In this document: positions 11,127 to 21,699 of the stretch, one piece after another
Position numbering within the stretch: position 1 is the first letter of the stretch
How the letters are laid out: every line of letters begins with the position of its first letter
Assembly: GCA_011009095.1 (NCBI GenBank)
Contig: VTPC01090598.1
Location: 142,219 to 206,218, forward strand
Direction of reading: 5' to 3'
Length of the DNA stretch: 64,000 bases
Origin: Ignelater luminosus
Lineage: Eukaryota > Arthropoda > Insecta > Coleoptera > Elateridae
Program-made: the position numbers and the translations under genes
The notes under the pieces: generated by a model
Told to the model about the DNA's origin: nothing
The model's database searches: none
Seen by the model: the letters and a program-made list of their open reading frames with translations, nothing else

Positions 11127-11289
11127 CCACCACCTTAAAACCATACAAGAACACCAATAAACAATACAACTTTTTAATACATTGGAACAATGTTAAAGTT
11201 ACTATGCTTCCTTTTTTAGACAGAAATTTACAAAACGAATTTTAGAATTTTCAATGCAAAAGGAAACTAAAGTGCTGCACTCGCTTTGT

Positions 11290-12017
11290 TTATCCAAAAA
11301 TATTTATATATTCAACACCACTATATCACTCAACAGAGAAAATAGTGTATCGATTTAAATACAAAAAATCGACCTGCAGCTTCCATCTTCCTTCCGGTAT
11401 AAGAGGTGGCATATTTGTAGCGTTAGGAGATGATTTATAGATGTAGTAATGAGCACCCTAAAAAAATAAATTAACATTCTGTTAATAATTACAATGACAA
11501 AAATATTTTGATATTTACTTTTCTTAGAGGACATTTGAGATTTGAATTGGATAACATGTGGGGTATGTCAAAATCCTTAGATAAATAGAATGAACACAGT
11601 CCCATCATGTATTCAATAGGTCCTTTTCTCTATTCATTACTCCTGAATTGATAACCGGTATACAGCACTTTAAAATTTATTTATAAGAACAAAATTAAAT
11701 GGAAATTGTAATTTGATTTGAATTTACTTGTCCCATTTCATCATTTAGAATATCTACTTGCAGATAAAAACTGAGATTTAAATACAATTCGGTTCTGCTA
11801 AGTTTGTAACATTTTCCAATTTTCATGTCCACCAGACTTCTGTTAATGTTTGTAACTTCACAGTGTTCGGGGACAAATTTATACAAGGTTTGCTGAAAAA
11901 TATATAAAATGAAACGTTTACAGATTTAAAATAAGTCGTACTTACAACACAACTGATAGGAAGAATTAAGGAAGGTAAAGCAATTAAAATTTTAATAATA
12001 TGGATAAAGATATCCAT
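11290..12017 (-). pseudogene. DUF1091-like copy C, inactivated
   Basis: Exons lie at 11946-12017, 11728-11892, about 11519-11667 and 11290-11457. Exons 1 and 2 are intact and encode MDIFIHIIKILIALPSLILP and the block VPEHCEVTNINRS. Exon 3 has a G-to-A change at its acceptor that moves the AG one base inward and so shifts the frame. It also has TAG at 11630-11632 where copy A has Tyr. Exon 4 has TGA at 11326-11328 where copy A has Trp. Three independent lesions in the second half show that it is a pseudogene, although its 5' half still looks normal. Confidence 0.8.
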
Positions 12018-13284
12018 ATTTTAAAAAGTTCCAAATAATTGTGTATCTTGGAAACTTCTATGCCGTTTGGTTGCTGATGTGGACTATTCTAAGCCACGTA
12101 ATTCGAGGTTTTCATGTATAGTAGATAATTACTTTCCAGCACCTGCAAAGATTAGCGGATGTTTTTCCACATTTTGTGTGTTATCACGAAAAACATCATA
12201 CTAATGATCCATCGTTGTTAAAATTGTTTTGCAATGAAATTATGTTGGTCATTATGAAGTTAGAATAAGCAAACCTTGGACAGAAGACATTAATTTTTTA
12301 TATGTAGCAAAAAAATCACATAATATATTACAGTATCAATATAAACATTAAATTAGTTAAGATATATATTCAACTCAAAACGAAACAAATAAGAACTTCC
12401 GATTTATTCAAGAAAGAATACACAGCAATGAAGTACCAATTCAAAATACGAACATGAGCAAGTAATACAGCCAAATTAAATAACAATAATAATCATATTT
12501 GATAATAACCAAAAAAAATTATAACTAAAAACACACAAAAGTTAGAAAAAAGAACGTTTTTGAAACCGACTTTTAATAACCAACAAATAAATTCACGTTT
12601 ATAAAAATAATAACAACGGAGGTATAAAGACATTTACATAAATTTCGTTATCTTGTAGTAATTAGACTTAATTAATAAATACAAAAACAATAGTAACAAA
12701 TCTCAGTGAAAACCTACTACAGTTTCTAAAGGTCAAAACTCTAAAATGCATGTGCGGTTACTTATTTTCCACAGAAACGAAATGAATAAATGTAAAAATA
12801 TTTATACTGGGTGTCTCACTGCAAAGTAGAAAATTAAGCAACAATCTTCGAAACTTTTAATTAATAAAATGTGTTCAACCAAATACCATTGTTTCGTACT
12901 TGCATCATAATTCAAACATTCGCGCCCTTGAACACCTTAAATGCATCTTGGTCATGGAAGGGGTAGAAGCTTATAAGCGTCTTTATTTACTTCCGCACGA
13001 GACATAACTGGGCCGCGCTTTCAAGCGAAAATGCTGCGGCATTCTGGTAGATTATCAGTCATCAAACGTCAAAATTTGTATTATTATTTAGTGTTTCCTT
13101 TTTATGTGTCTATATCGAATTGTTATAAATTAATATATTTAAAATCATTCTTATAGTTCGTATTACCTAAGTAGAAACAAAAAGTGCAGTGAAATGTAGG
13201 TTCTAAAAAGAAACAAAGAAAAAATCGAGCCAGCATTAAAAAAGCTGGATAACACCAAAACTAACGATTTCCTTCCATAACAAC
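12018..13284. other. 5' flank of copy C, then AT-rich intergenic sequence
   Basis: Bases 12060-12480 are the duplicated upstream flank shared with copy A. From about 12500 to 13284 no gene could be supported. Confidence 0.4.
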
Positions 13285-13635
13285 TACAGGGACATCATCA
13301 TTATTGGGAAGCCACGTGACTACGAAATTTACTGTTGGTTAGGCAACACATCTTGCACTGTTGGCAGCTCTGTTGTAATAAAGAATTATGTAGTTTCCAG
13401 GGGCGTAGTATTGGCTATATGATAAAACTACTTAGAACTTAAATATTTAAAAATAATTATATGTAAAATTGGAAAATTAAAAAATGACAATATATTGAAG
13501 ATATTTTTAAAAACAAGAATTAGATAAGGCCCAAACAATGTTGATGTAGCTGTTCAACAAGAGCTTTTTAGTTATTTTTTCAATTTTATTAAATTTAACT
13601 GTCCACTGTGAAGGAATTTTCATAAAAAGATAATT

Positions 13636-14025
13636 ATGCAGGTAGGGTAAACGCACCAATACCTGGTCATTTAAACAATATTTGAAGTTCAAACTCATTT
13701 AAATTTAAAACTAAATATTTAATAACGAATTTTTCTGTATAGTTATGCATGCATAAATGATATACATATCCAATCATTAAGAGTCATTAAATGTTTAGTT
13801 GTATATTTAAAAAAACCATTTATCAAAGCCGGCACTTTGGCAGCCGTCTTAACACAATCGTGTTCTGGGAATAATTAAAGATTAATAATTGACGTGTAAT
13901 TTTTATTTTCTGAAATTAATGTAACATAATACTTAGGACTAGGTATGCTAAATAACAGAACTGAAAATCGCAATTATTTCAGCTGCCCTAATTTATTTAT
14001 AAAAAGATAATTCATTAGGTAGCAG
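13636..14025. repeat. Inverted, decayed copy of the 9601-10190 element
   Basis: It opens GCAGGTAGGGTAAACGCACC. Bases 13640-13720 are the near reverse complement of about 10110-10190, and 13870-14025 resemble the reverse complement of about 9640-9790. It is nested in the element at 13287-15495. Confidence 0.55.
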
Positions 14026-14121
14026 GTTACTAGAATTTAATTAAAAATAATGTCTTACATTTATCCTAAATTTTACAATTTCATTTAGTTATTTTACATT
14101 TTATTGCAATTTATGTACAAA

Positions 14122-15200
14122 TTACATAAATGGTTCGATATGGCCACCCTGTTTCTCCCAACATAACCGAACTCTATTTTTGATACTATTGAAAACTGAA
14201 ACTAAGGTTTCTGGTGATATATTATTAATTTCATTTTGTATGGCCTCTTTTAATTCGTCAATATTCTGTGGACGGTGCCTGTAAATATTATTCTTCAAAT
14301 AAAAAAAAAAATTAATAGTGTGAGATCAGGAGACCGAGGGAGCCATCGTTCACAACTAATCACTCGGTCATCAAAGAACTCTTCCAAATAACGAATAGTA
14401 GTGCGGGCCGAATGTGCTGATGCAAGATCTTGCTGGAAGTATCCCTCTTGGATTTCATCATCTAATAGTTGTTCGATAAAAGGTGTTAAAATATTATCTC
14501 GGTATCTTTTTCCACTATAGATTATGCGTCTTGACATCGCAACCCATACACCAACCTCCTGGGGATGCAAACTTGTTTTTTCATAATTGTGGGGATTCTC
14601 TGTGGCCCAGGTTCTGTAATTTTGCCCGACAAATGAAATCATGCTTCATCTGACATAAATGTAATATTTAATCTGTCATCGTTGTTCAAGTGTTGCATAA
14701 ACCACTGACAGTATTGAACGCGTAACTGATGATCATGCGGAAACAGTTCTTGTATTACAGACACTTTATAGGGATGCATTCGTAGTTTATTTTTTAATGC
14801 AACTTGGCAACTTGCATATGAAAGTCCCGCGAAAAAGTTGTTGGTTAGATTATGGTTTAAAATAGTTTAAATTGTTTAATGAATGTAAATAATTCAGAAA
14901 TAAATAGCAATGCCAGTTTTTTATTTAAGTTTGCTAATAAAACAATTAAGTTACTACAAGTGATAAATAATTCAAAATAATTAATAATTTAAAACACAAA
15001 TAAAGCAAAACATATTATTTGTTTAATGCAAATAGATTCCTACCTGTTTCATCGTAATGGACTTGCACTTCAGGAAAAGCTCGTTCAAATTGTTGGATAC
15101 AAGATTGTAATGAATAAGTCCATGTACCATCTGCATTCTGTGTTCCACTTCGATAGTGAGCTATTAAAATAAATTTATCTTGTTCGCTTGTAAAAGGCAT
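14122..15200 (-). pseudogene. DUF4817-type DDE transposase, broken
   Basis: The N-terminus starts at 15200 (MPFTSEQDKFILIAHYRSG) and reads to VHYDETG near 15035, the helix-turn-helix part. About 15014-14835 is very AT-rich and lacks the expected linker; a CAG/GTAGG donor-like site is at its upstream edge, but no clear acceptor is seen. The catalytic half resumes near 14835 with LRMHPYKVSVIQELFPHD, then FMSDEA, YFQQDLASAHSART and RSPDLT, and ends WEKQGGHIEPFM before the stop at 14122-14124. The SPDLTPLDFF box is damaged (SPDLTLLIFF) in a T-rich run. A stop follows the first catalytic region near 14642. It is the gene of the surrounding TIR element but is no longer functional. Confidence 0.75.
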
Positions 15201-15499
15201 CGCAAAAACGTAACCTGAAATAATTATGCAGTTTTAAAATGTATTATCACACTCTGAATGCGTTAAATCTAACTTACCTCGATTAACTCACAAAAAACAG
15301 ATTTAGTCTTGAAAAAGACTGATTTTTAAATAGAACAAAATAAACTGTAAAAAACGCAAAACAGAAACCAAGAAATTACGGAAGGTAGGCACGCCGATGT
15401 ACTCGTGAGGGAGTGTAGCCAACGTTGAAAGATAAAATTTCGCGCCGCTTTTAAATTAGTGGTCACGTGGCTTCCCATTAATGATGATGTCCCTGTACT

Positions 15500-16929
15500 A
15501 CTAAAATAATCTCTAACTAATATTAGCACTGCACCGGACAGGCAACATTTTCCTACTGATCCGGACGCTTATCGATACGAAAGTATCGGGCTCCATCCAG
15601 TTATATATAAATTAATTTGTGTTTGCAATCATAATACACGAAAACTTGGAAGAAAGAATTTTTTGATTTATAAAAGACCTTAAAACATGATGACAATATT
15701 GCCAAAAATACTTGAAAGGTATACCATAGAAGAACAAGAAAATGAGAATATAAAGATGCAGAGACAAGAAGATAAACAAAAACAAACAAACCGTAAAACA
15801 TAAAACACCGTCATTAAGGCCTTGTTAAAAACAGGACTATGAAAAACATTGACATTTTGAAACAGGTCAGATTTCGTCCATAGATATAATGGAAGACAGA
15901 CGGAGGTACTTGATTGTTAGTTTTTTTCACACGTCGTCGTGGTGGAATTTTGTCTTTGATAGCATGCGACACAAATAAATTTTCAAAAATATCATTTTGT
16001 ATAAAAAAATTATTATTTTCATCAAATCAAAACATCTTCGGTTGCCAACCATTCTGGTAAACACGTCGAGAAAAGCAGCATGAAGACTAATGGGCCATTT
16101 CAGTCAGACTACTCTTAGGGCCTACAAATCATTAAATATAAATTAAAGTATAGTAAGTCCATCTCACATGCAACATTATTTGTTGGAAATGCTAGTGTTA
16201 CTCGGATGCTCTGTATCGTTTTGCCGCTTTTCGTTTCCGAAGCACAGGAAATTGTCGCCGGTGTTGTAGTTTCGAGCAAACCCACGCTGGGTGAAAACTT
16301 CGTTACGGCGGCGCTAATCGTCGATTATTAAAAATGTCAACCAAAGAAATTTTAGAAGATCTACCAGTAGCAATGGAAACCGAGAAACAGCGATTACGAA
16401 AAAAGGCTTAAGACGCCGCACGGTGATCAATTTTGAATAATTAACTAGACAAAATGTAGAAAATGGAATTTCTCATTTCGAATGAATAATAGTATACGTA
16501 GCAAGTTAAAGAGTCAATTGTTAATATACTAGTCCAATTTGTTGCGACGAACGTTAAAAGTAGAAGTATTGTATTAATGCACTTATGTTAGTGCAAAGTG
16601 TTGTGTCGATGAGTAGTCTTTTTTTTTTATGTTAATAAAGTTTTGCATATTTATAGTATTAGTTTGTTGTTGTATGGTAAGTGTAATAAAAAACATTTCT
16701 AGTAAGGAAATAACTTTATAAAATAGCATAATACTTATAGTATAATAATATAATACTATACATAGTTTACCCGATAGTACATAAATGGGCTTGCGGTAGT
16801 TAAACAAAAGAAGTTTCAAAAAGTTTCACGATAAATTTTTTTTCATCTGTTTTGTAGGTTTGAGTTTCTACTTTAAAATCTATAATAAATCTTTACTTAG
16901 TTTTACCAATAATTTCTTCTGTTTTGATT
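15500..16929. other. Intergenic; GC-richer patch at 16190-16430
   Basis: No recognised gene. A short frame at 16334 opens MSTKEILEDLPVAMETEKQR and soon stops; it could be a first exon or a relic, but nothing supports a family. Confidence 0.3.
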
Positions 16930-17508
16930 TGTTGAATGAATCAGAAATGGGACTCTTTATAGACGTGGTGGTACAAGGAAAGAGAAACACGAACGATGTA
17001 AACACGGAAAGACGTTTTCTTAAAGATGTAGAAAAGGTATTAAAAATTATGAGCATAGATAAAACTTTTAGTGTAAATTTTTCCACAATATTAGACATAA
17101 TATCAAGTGGATATGCTATAAATACGACAAAGTTTAAAAAGTGCAAAACTCTAATATAATGCTATACCCCTGGTATCCTATGCCAGTAAGCCTCTACAAG
17201 ATATTAATACACGGACCAGATGTATTGGGCCATTTTATGTGTTCAATTGGACAGTTGTCCGAAGTAGCTTTTCTGGCTCGCCTTAAAGAGTTTAGGAACT
17301 TTTGTGGACATCACACCCGAAAAATGTCAAAGTGTAATTAACATCTTTTGAATTTGCTCTTGATATTTTCAGATCCTTTAATTACCAGCATTAGAACGCT
17401 ACCAAAAAGAAAATGTGGAATTTTTTAAAAACTCTCTTTCAGATCCCTGACAAAGCAGTACACTCTGTAGAAGACTCTGACGATGACCAGGAGAAAGAAG
17501 ACTTATAA
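16930..17508 (+). pseudogene. Fragment of an uncharacterised multi-copy arthropod protein family
   Basis: The plus strand encodes EMGLFIDVVVQGKRNTNDVN, then RRFLKDVEKVLKI, SSGYAINTTKFKKC, LYPWYPMPVSLYKILIHG, IGQLSEVAFLARLKEFRNF, GHHTRKMSK, SDPLITSIRTLPKRK and an acidic end SVEDSDDDQEKEDL. I recognise this series (NTNDGNTARRFF, LYxWYxMPxxVHKxLIHG, PIGQLSEEAQEARNKD, HHTRKxSR, SDPLI) as a repeated family in insect and spider genomes with no assigned function. At least three frame changes or stops occur (near 17140, 17341 and 17420), so this copy is dead. No flanking TIRs were found. Confidence 0.6.
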
Positions 17509-17509
17509 A

Positions 17510-19195
17510 ATGATATAGAATATCCATTCATTTATTTATTTATGTTTTTTGTGTACTATATTTAATAATATATATTTTTTACTTTTCGTGAATTCTAAGG
17601 TTAAATATCTCTTAAAAGTTTGCGTAATGAAAGTCATAAAAGGTAAATTTTGCATTTTGTTTTACTAGAGTGTGCTTCTGTTACATTCCATACCATAATG
17701 CAGTGATTAATAATTTTGTCTTACTAAATAAGCGAAATTGATTAGTTGATCACTGTGCGCCGGTACTCATGAGAAAAAATAAGTTGGACATTGATCTAGC
17801 GGAAATAAGTAGTAAGTAATGACTACAAAGAAAAAGATGTGGTGTTCTTTCTGCAAAATGTCGAATCGTACCAATTCAACCTGTCGATGAAGTCAATCGC
17901 AAAACAAACAAAATTTCACAAGTGATTCTAATAATACCAAGAAAAAGCTATTCAAACCCTTTTCAAAGATCACACTGCAATAATGAGCGAAGACCTCAGA
18001 CGAGCTCAAATCCCAAAGAAGAAAGGACACGAGACATTAACAAAATTGCAAATTAAAGGTTACGTCGCCGTCGGGATAATCAAAATTGAGTAACGAAATT
18101 TTTTCATATGTTCTATTCAATGCTGTAAATAGAATGAATAGTAAAAAAATTAACAGAAAACTACTTCAAGGGCCCAAAAATGTATCGTAATGTTCTTTTT
18201 ATATAACACGTTTATCTATTTTTAATATTTATTTAAACTAAGTCTATTACAATTTATTTCTAATACTTATTTCCAATACATTTATTTATTTCTATATGTA
18301 CATAATAATTTATTTATTTATATCACACATTTATTTCGTTTGTGGTTACGAGTCTATTCACTGCATCACAACGGCGTAACTGGAGTCTCTCTCTTCTCGC
18401 TGGAGTATATATATCGTCTCCTTGTTTATCTCGATGAGCCTAGAAGGTTCGCGCCTTTTCTCGCACATTCGACGATAGGAACGACTGGACCGTTCCAGAT
18501 TTTTCTGGTACATTCGACTGGTCTCGCGTTACAGTATAATTAGTTTGTTCTTTTACTTTCCACTTTATCTCTAAACATTTTCTCATGCTAGACGGTAAAA
18601 TGCTGAATTTACAATAAGGTCTAAAATTTGGAAACTTTATTCAGTCAGGAAGTTGAGAATCCTTACTGTCTTTATTAAAACTAAAAAGAAAGTCCAGACA
18701 TAAATCGTATGAGTGATTCTTCTAATCAAGAAAATTAGTTTTCGTTTTTCGTGTTTCACTCCTTGCTTCCAAGATGTAAACACAAGAGGTAAACTATTTA
18801 CATAACTAACAATCTTTAAACCCATATCGGCCCCAAAGGCCACAATGTTCTTGAGAGAATTTTGACTTCCTGTTCAGTGTAATATTCCATTTTTTCATGA
18901 TGCAGTTGTTTAAACCTAGCAAACAAAAACCCTTAAATTGGATCTTAATAGCTTCACAGCTTTTCAACGCTTCCTATTCCATAATACTAAGCAATTTTTA
19001 TAATAAATAGGTTATATTTGAATTTCTTAAAGTCCCGCCAAAATACAGTAAATTAGGTTGGTAGGAGAAACGTCGTTGTAATTTTGATATGTAATGATAA
19101 TGACTTTATTTCTGTTGAGTAAATTTCCCCAAATTATGGCTAAGTTTAGGGTTCGTTCATTTAAGTCTTCCTTGTAAATGGCTGAAAGGTTTTAA
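17510..19195. other. Intergenic, no gene supported
   Basis: A moderately GC-rich stretch at 17750-18080 and another at 18340-18540 have no recognisable coding content. Confidence 0.35.
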
Positions 19196-19199
19196 AAGT

Positions 19200-19390
19200 T
19201 GGTCGACTCGCTCTGATGATTTATCATAAAATAAATACATTCTAACTAGTCTTCTTTAGATATTTTTTGTTGTTCCGTGTAAAAATCCCATTTCATCGCA
19301 TAATTATCTACAAATCCTAATTTGAATTAAAAAAGTATAATAAGGTCGAAAATCAACGATTATTTTTTAAATCCACCTTACAATCTATGT
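19200..19390 (-). repeat. Dispersed ~190-bp repeat, inverted copy
   Basis: Its reverse complement matches 34997-35195 along most of its length (GATTTTCGACC, ACTTTTTTAATTCAAATTA, AATATATCTAAA-type blocks). A shorter relative is at 24600-24720. Confidence 0.6.
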
Positions 19391-19414
19391 TTTTCTCTTA
19401 GACAGGTACATAGT

Positions 19415-19660
19415 TAGCAAATATATTTCACATAATCTTCAGTTATCAATTAATTGATTAGCAGTCATCATTAGAAAAAAAAACAAAAAAAAAGATTTAG
19501 TCACAATATTAACACAGTAGAGGGGTATATTTACAGGAACAAATTGTAGTGTTGCAATATTATGCGTTACAAGATGAACCCTATTTTCTAAAACTGTTTA
19601 GAGTATTTACTTCGTTCACAAGTACCAGTACATATCAGACAATTTAGGTCTGTTTCACAA
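19415..19660. repeat. Duplicated downstream flank of copy D
   Basis: Matches 10195-10440 downstream of copy B. It is followed at 19680-19710 by the shared 3' block, in which the polyadenylation hexamer has changed from AATAAA to GATAAA. Confidence 0.6.
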
Positions 19661-19909
19661 AAAGATTACTTAAATACTGTTTAGTTTATTGTGCTTTATC
19701 CCACCACCTTAATGTCATACAAGAACGACAGCAAACAATAAAACAACTTGTAAACTTATAATAACAATTGATAGATACTGTATGTACTTCTATTTTAAAC
19801 ACTGGTACAATATCGAGGTTTCTGTGCTTCTTTTTTTGGACAGAAATGTACAAAACGAATTTCAGAGTTTGGAATGCACAACAAAACTGAAGTTCTGCAC
19901 TGGTTTTGT

Positions 19910-20631
19910 TTATCCAAATATATTCATATATTCAACACCACTATACCACTCAATAGAGAAAGCAGTGTATTGATTTAAATACAAAAAATCGATTTGCAGC
20001 TTCCATCTTCCTTCCGGTATAAGAGGTGGCATATTTGTAGCGTTAGGAAATAATTTATAGACGTAGTAATGAACACCCTGGAAAAGATAAATTAACATTC
20101 TGTTAATAGAATGACCAAAATATTCTGATATTTACTTTTTTTAGAGGACATTTGATATTTGAGTTGGATAACATGTGGGGTATGTCAAAATCTTTAGATG
20201 AAAAGCCAGAACAAGTTCCCATCATAAACTCAATAGGTCCTTTTCTATATTCATTACTTCTGAATTGATAACCGGTAATCAGCATCTTAAAATTTATTTA
20301 TCAAAACAAAATTAAATGGAAATTGTAATTTCATTTGAATTTACTTGTCCCATATCATTATTTAGAATATCTACTTGCACATAAAGACTGAGATTTAAAT
20401 ACAACTCGGTTCTGCTAAGTTTGTAACATTTTCCAATTTTCATGTCCACCAGACTTCTGTTAATGTTTTTAACTTCACAGTGTTCGGGTACAAATTTATA
20501 CAAGGTTTGCTAAAAAATGCACAAGGTGAAACGTTTACAGATTTAAAATAAGTCATACTTACAATACAAGCGATGGGAAAAATTAAGAAAGATAAAGCAA
20601 TTAGAATTGTAATAATATGGATGATATCCAT
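19910..20631 (-). CDS. DUF1091-like secreted protein, copy D (4 exons, intact)
   Basis: Exons 20563-20631, 20345-20509, 20136-20285 and 19910-20077 encode 183 residues. Introns are 53, 59 and 58 bases, all GT-AG and phase 0, the same architecture as copy A some 12 kb away. The N-terminal 23 residues (MDIIHIITILIALSFLIFPI) look like a signal peptide. Mature Cys are at 34, 51, 103 and 124, enough for two disulfides. SNEYRKGPIEFMMGTCS, IKCPLKK and PPLIPEGRWKLQ are the family blocks. It differs from copy A by a Met instead of Val at the exon 3 start and by one codon in the signal peptide. The role is unknown; the family suggests a secreted ligand- or lipid-binding fold. Confidence 0.68.
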
Positions 20632-20639
20632 ATTTTAGA

Positions 20640-21120
20640 ATATTCACAAAACAATAGTTTGTCTTACAAACTAGTATGTTAGTTGGTCACTTACTATATT
20701 TATATGTAGTGTGGTTCATAAAATATTCTGAAGCCACGTATCAATCCATGATAGTTAATCACCTTTACAATTTGATAAAATCTCGAAAAACAGGTAAATG
20801 TTTTTTTTTTATATTTTATGTATTATCGAAGATCATAATGATCATGATAATGATCATACAAATGGATCATTGGTTTATGTTGAAATCCTACTACATTACA
20901 GATCGTGTTAGTATATCGAACAAAAAAAAACAATAAAATTACAAATTGTCAGTACAAGCTACAAATAAAATAAAACAAAATGTTATACTTTTATATTATT
21001 TCATTGCTTTCTACTAATATAGTTTCAATGGTTAGTTTTATTTACTTAAATATTTTGGGCGTGAGCTGTTGCGGCTAGTTGCCCTTTTCTTTGCTATAAT
21101 TTGTAAGTGGAATTTTTTTT
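20640..21120. other. 5' flank of copy D and AT-rich sequence
   Basis: No gene. A GATCAT-type palindromic stretch lies at about 20830-20870. Confidence 0.4.
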
Positions 21121-21122
21121 AT

Positions 21123-21680
21123 ATACAGGATGTTCGGCAATTGGTGCAACTGTTTTATGTAGCCACATTCCCTATGTGAAACTGAGACGAAAATGTTGAG
21201 CGAAGAAAGTTTCTGGATGCGTATTTGCTTCTTGAAAAAGTAATCTAAGAACTTTAAATCTGGCAACATTTAAATAAAATCTGAGTTGCTTTCTAGACGG
21301 TCTCGTACAATGTGAATTTTCGTGAGCCCACTGATGCAGATTGTGACAATTAAAAGTACCGTCTCTTGGGAAAATGACTTATCAGTCCACGATATTTGCT
21401 TATGGAAATTTTAGTTCGGATCGGTCTGTCGCAGTAGCCAGTTGCAGTGGTTATTGCGTCTTTGATAATCATTAGGTGTTAAGGATTGAACAGTACAAAA
21501 ATGGTAGGGATGGAATTACTAGCAATATTAAATCGGCGAGTAACTTCTCTCTTATTAATTGTAGGTCCTTCAGAAACACTTCTTCTTGTTCAAGGTTAAA
21601 ACCAGTTTGCGAAGCACCAGCAGTAATTCGGTTTGACCTGTCTCTTTCGATTCGCCATCCAATTTTCAAAATACGTATGC
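21123..21680 (-). pseudogene. DDE transposase relic of the DUF4817 type
   Basis: On the minus strand the helix-turn-helix part reads SEGPTINKREVTRRFNIA near 21600-21530, followed by QRRNNHCNWLLRQTD and FHKQISWTDKS near 21460-21380. LHQWAHEN follows in a shifted frame. This is the pattern ...R..FC.WLL.Q...F.....WTDE....GxxNxHNxHxWA.ENPH of these transposases. A terminus-like CAGGATGTTCGGCAATTGGT is at about 21126, next to TA. Several frameshifts are present and the last catalytic box is missing. Confidence 0.55.
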
Positions 21681-21699
21681 TGACGGTTGATGACGATTT

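Larger units (their letters stand above)
13287..15495. mobile_element. 2.2-kb Tc1/mariner-related TIR element
   Basis: TA at 13285-13286 and 15496-15497 flank the element. The left end is CAGGGACATCATCATTATTG and the right end, reverse complemented, CAGGGACATCATCATTAATG. The match continues through GGAAGCCACGTGAC, 34 bases with one mismatch. Inside are a minus-strand transposase relic (14122-15200) and an older nested TIR element (13636-14025). Confidence 0.85.

Noticed and set aside
20830..20870. GATCAT palindromic cluster
   Set aside because: Short AT-rich self-complementarity that can occur by chance; no second copy.
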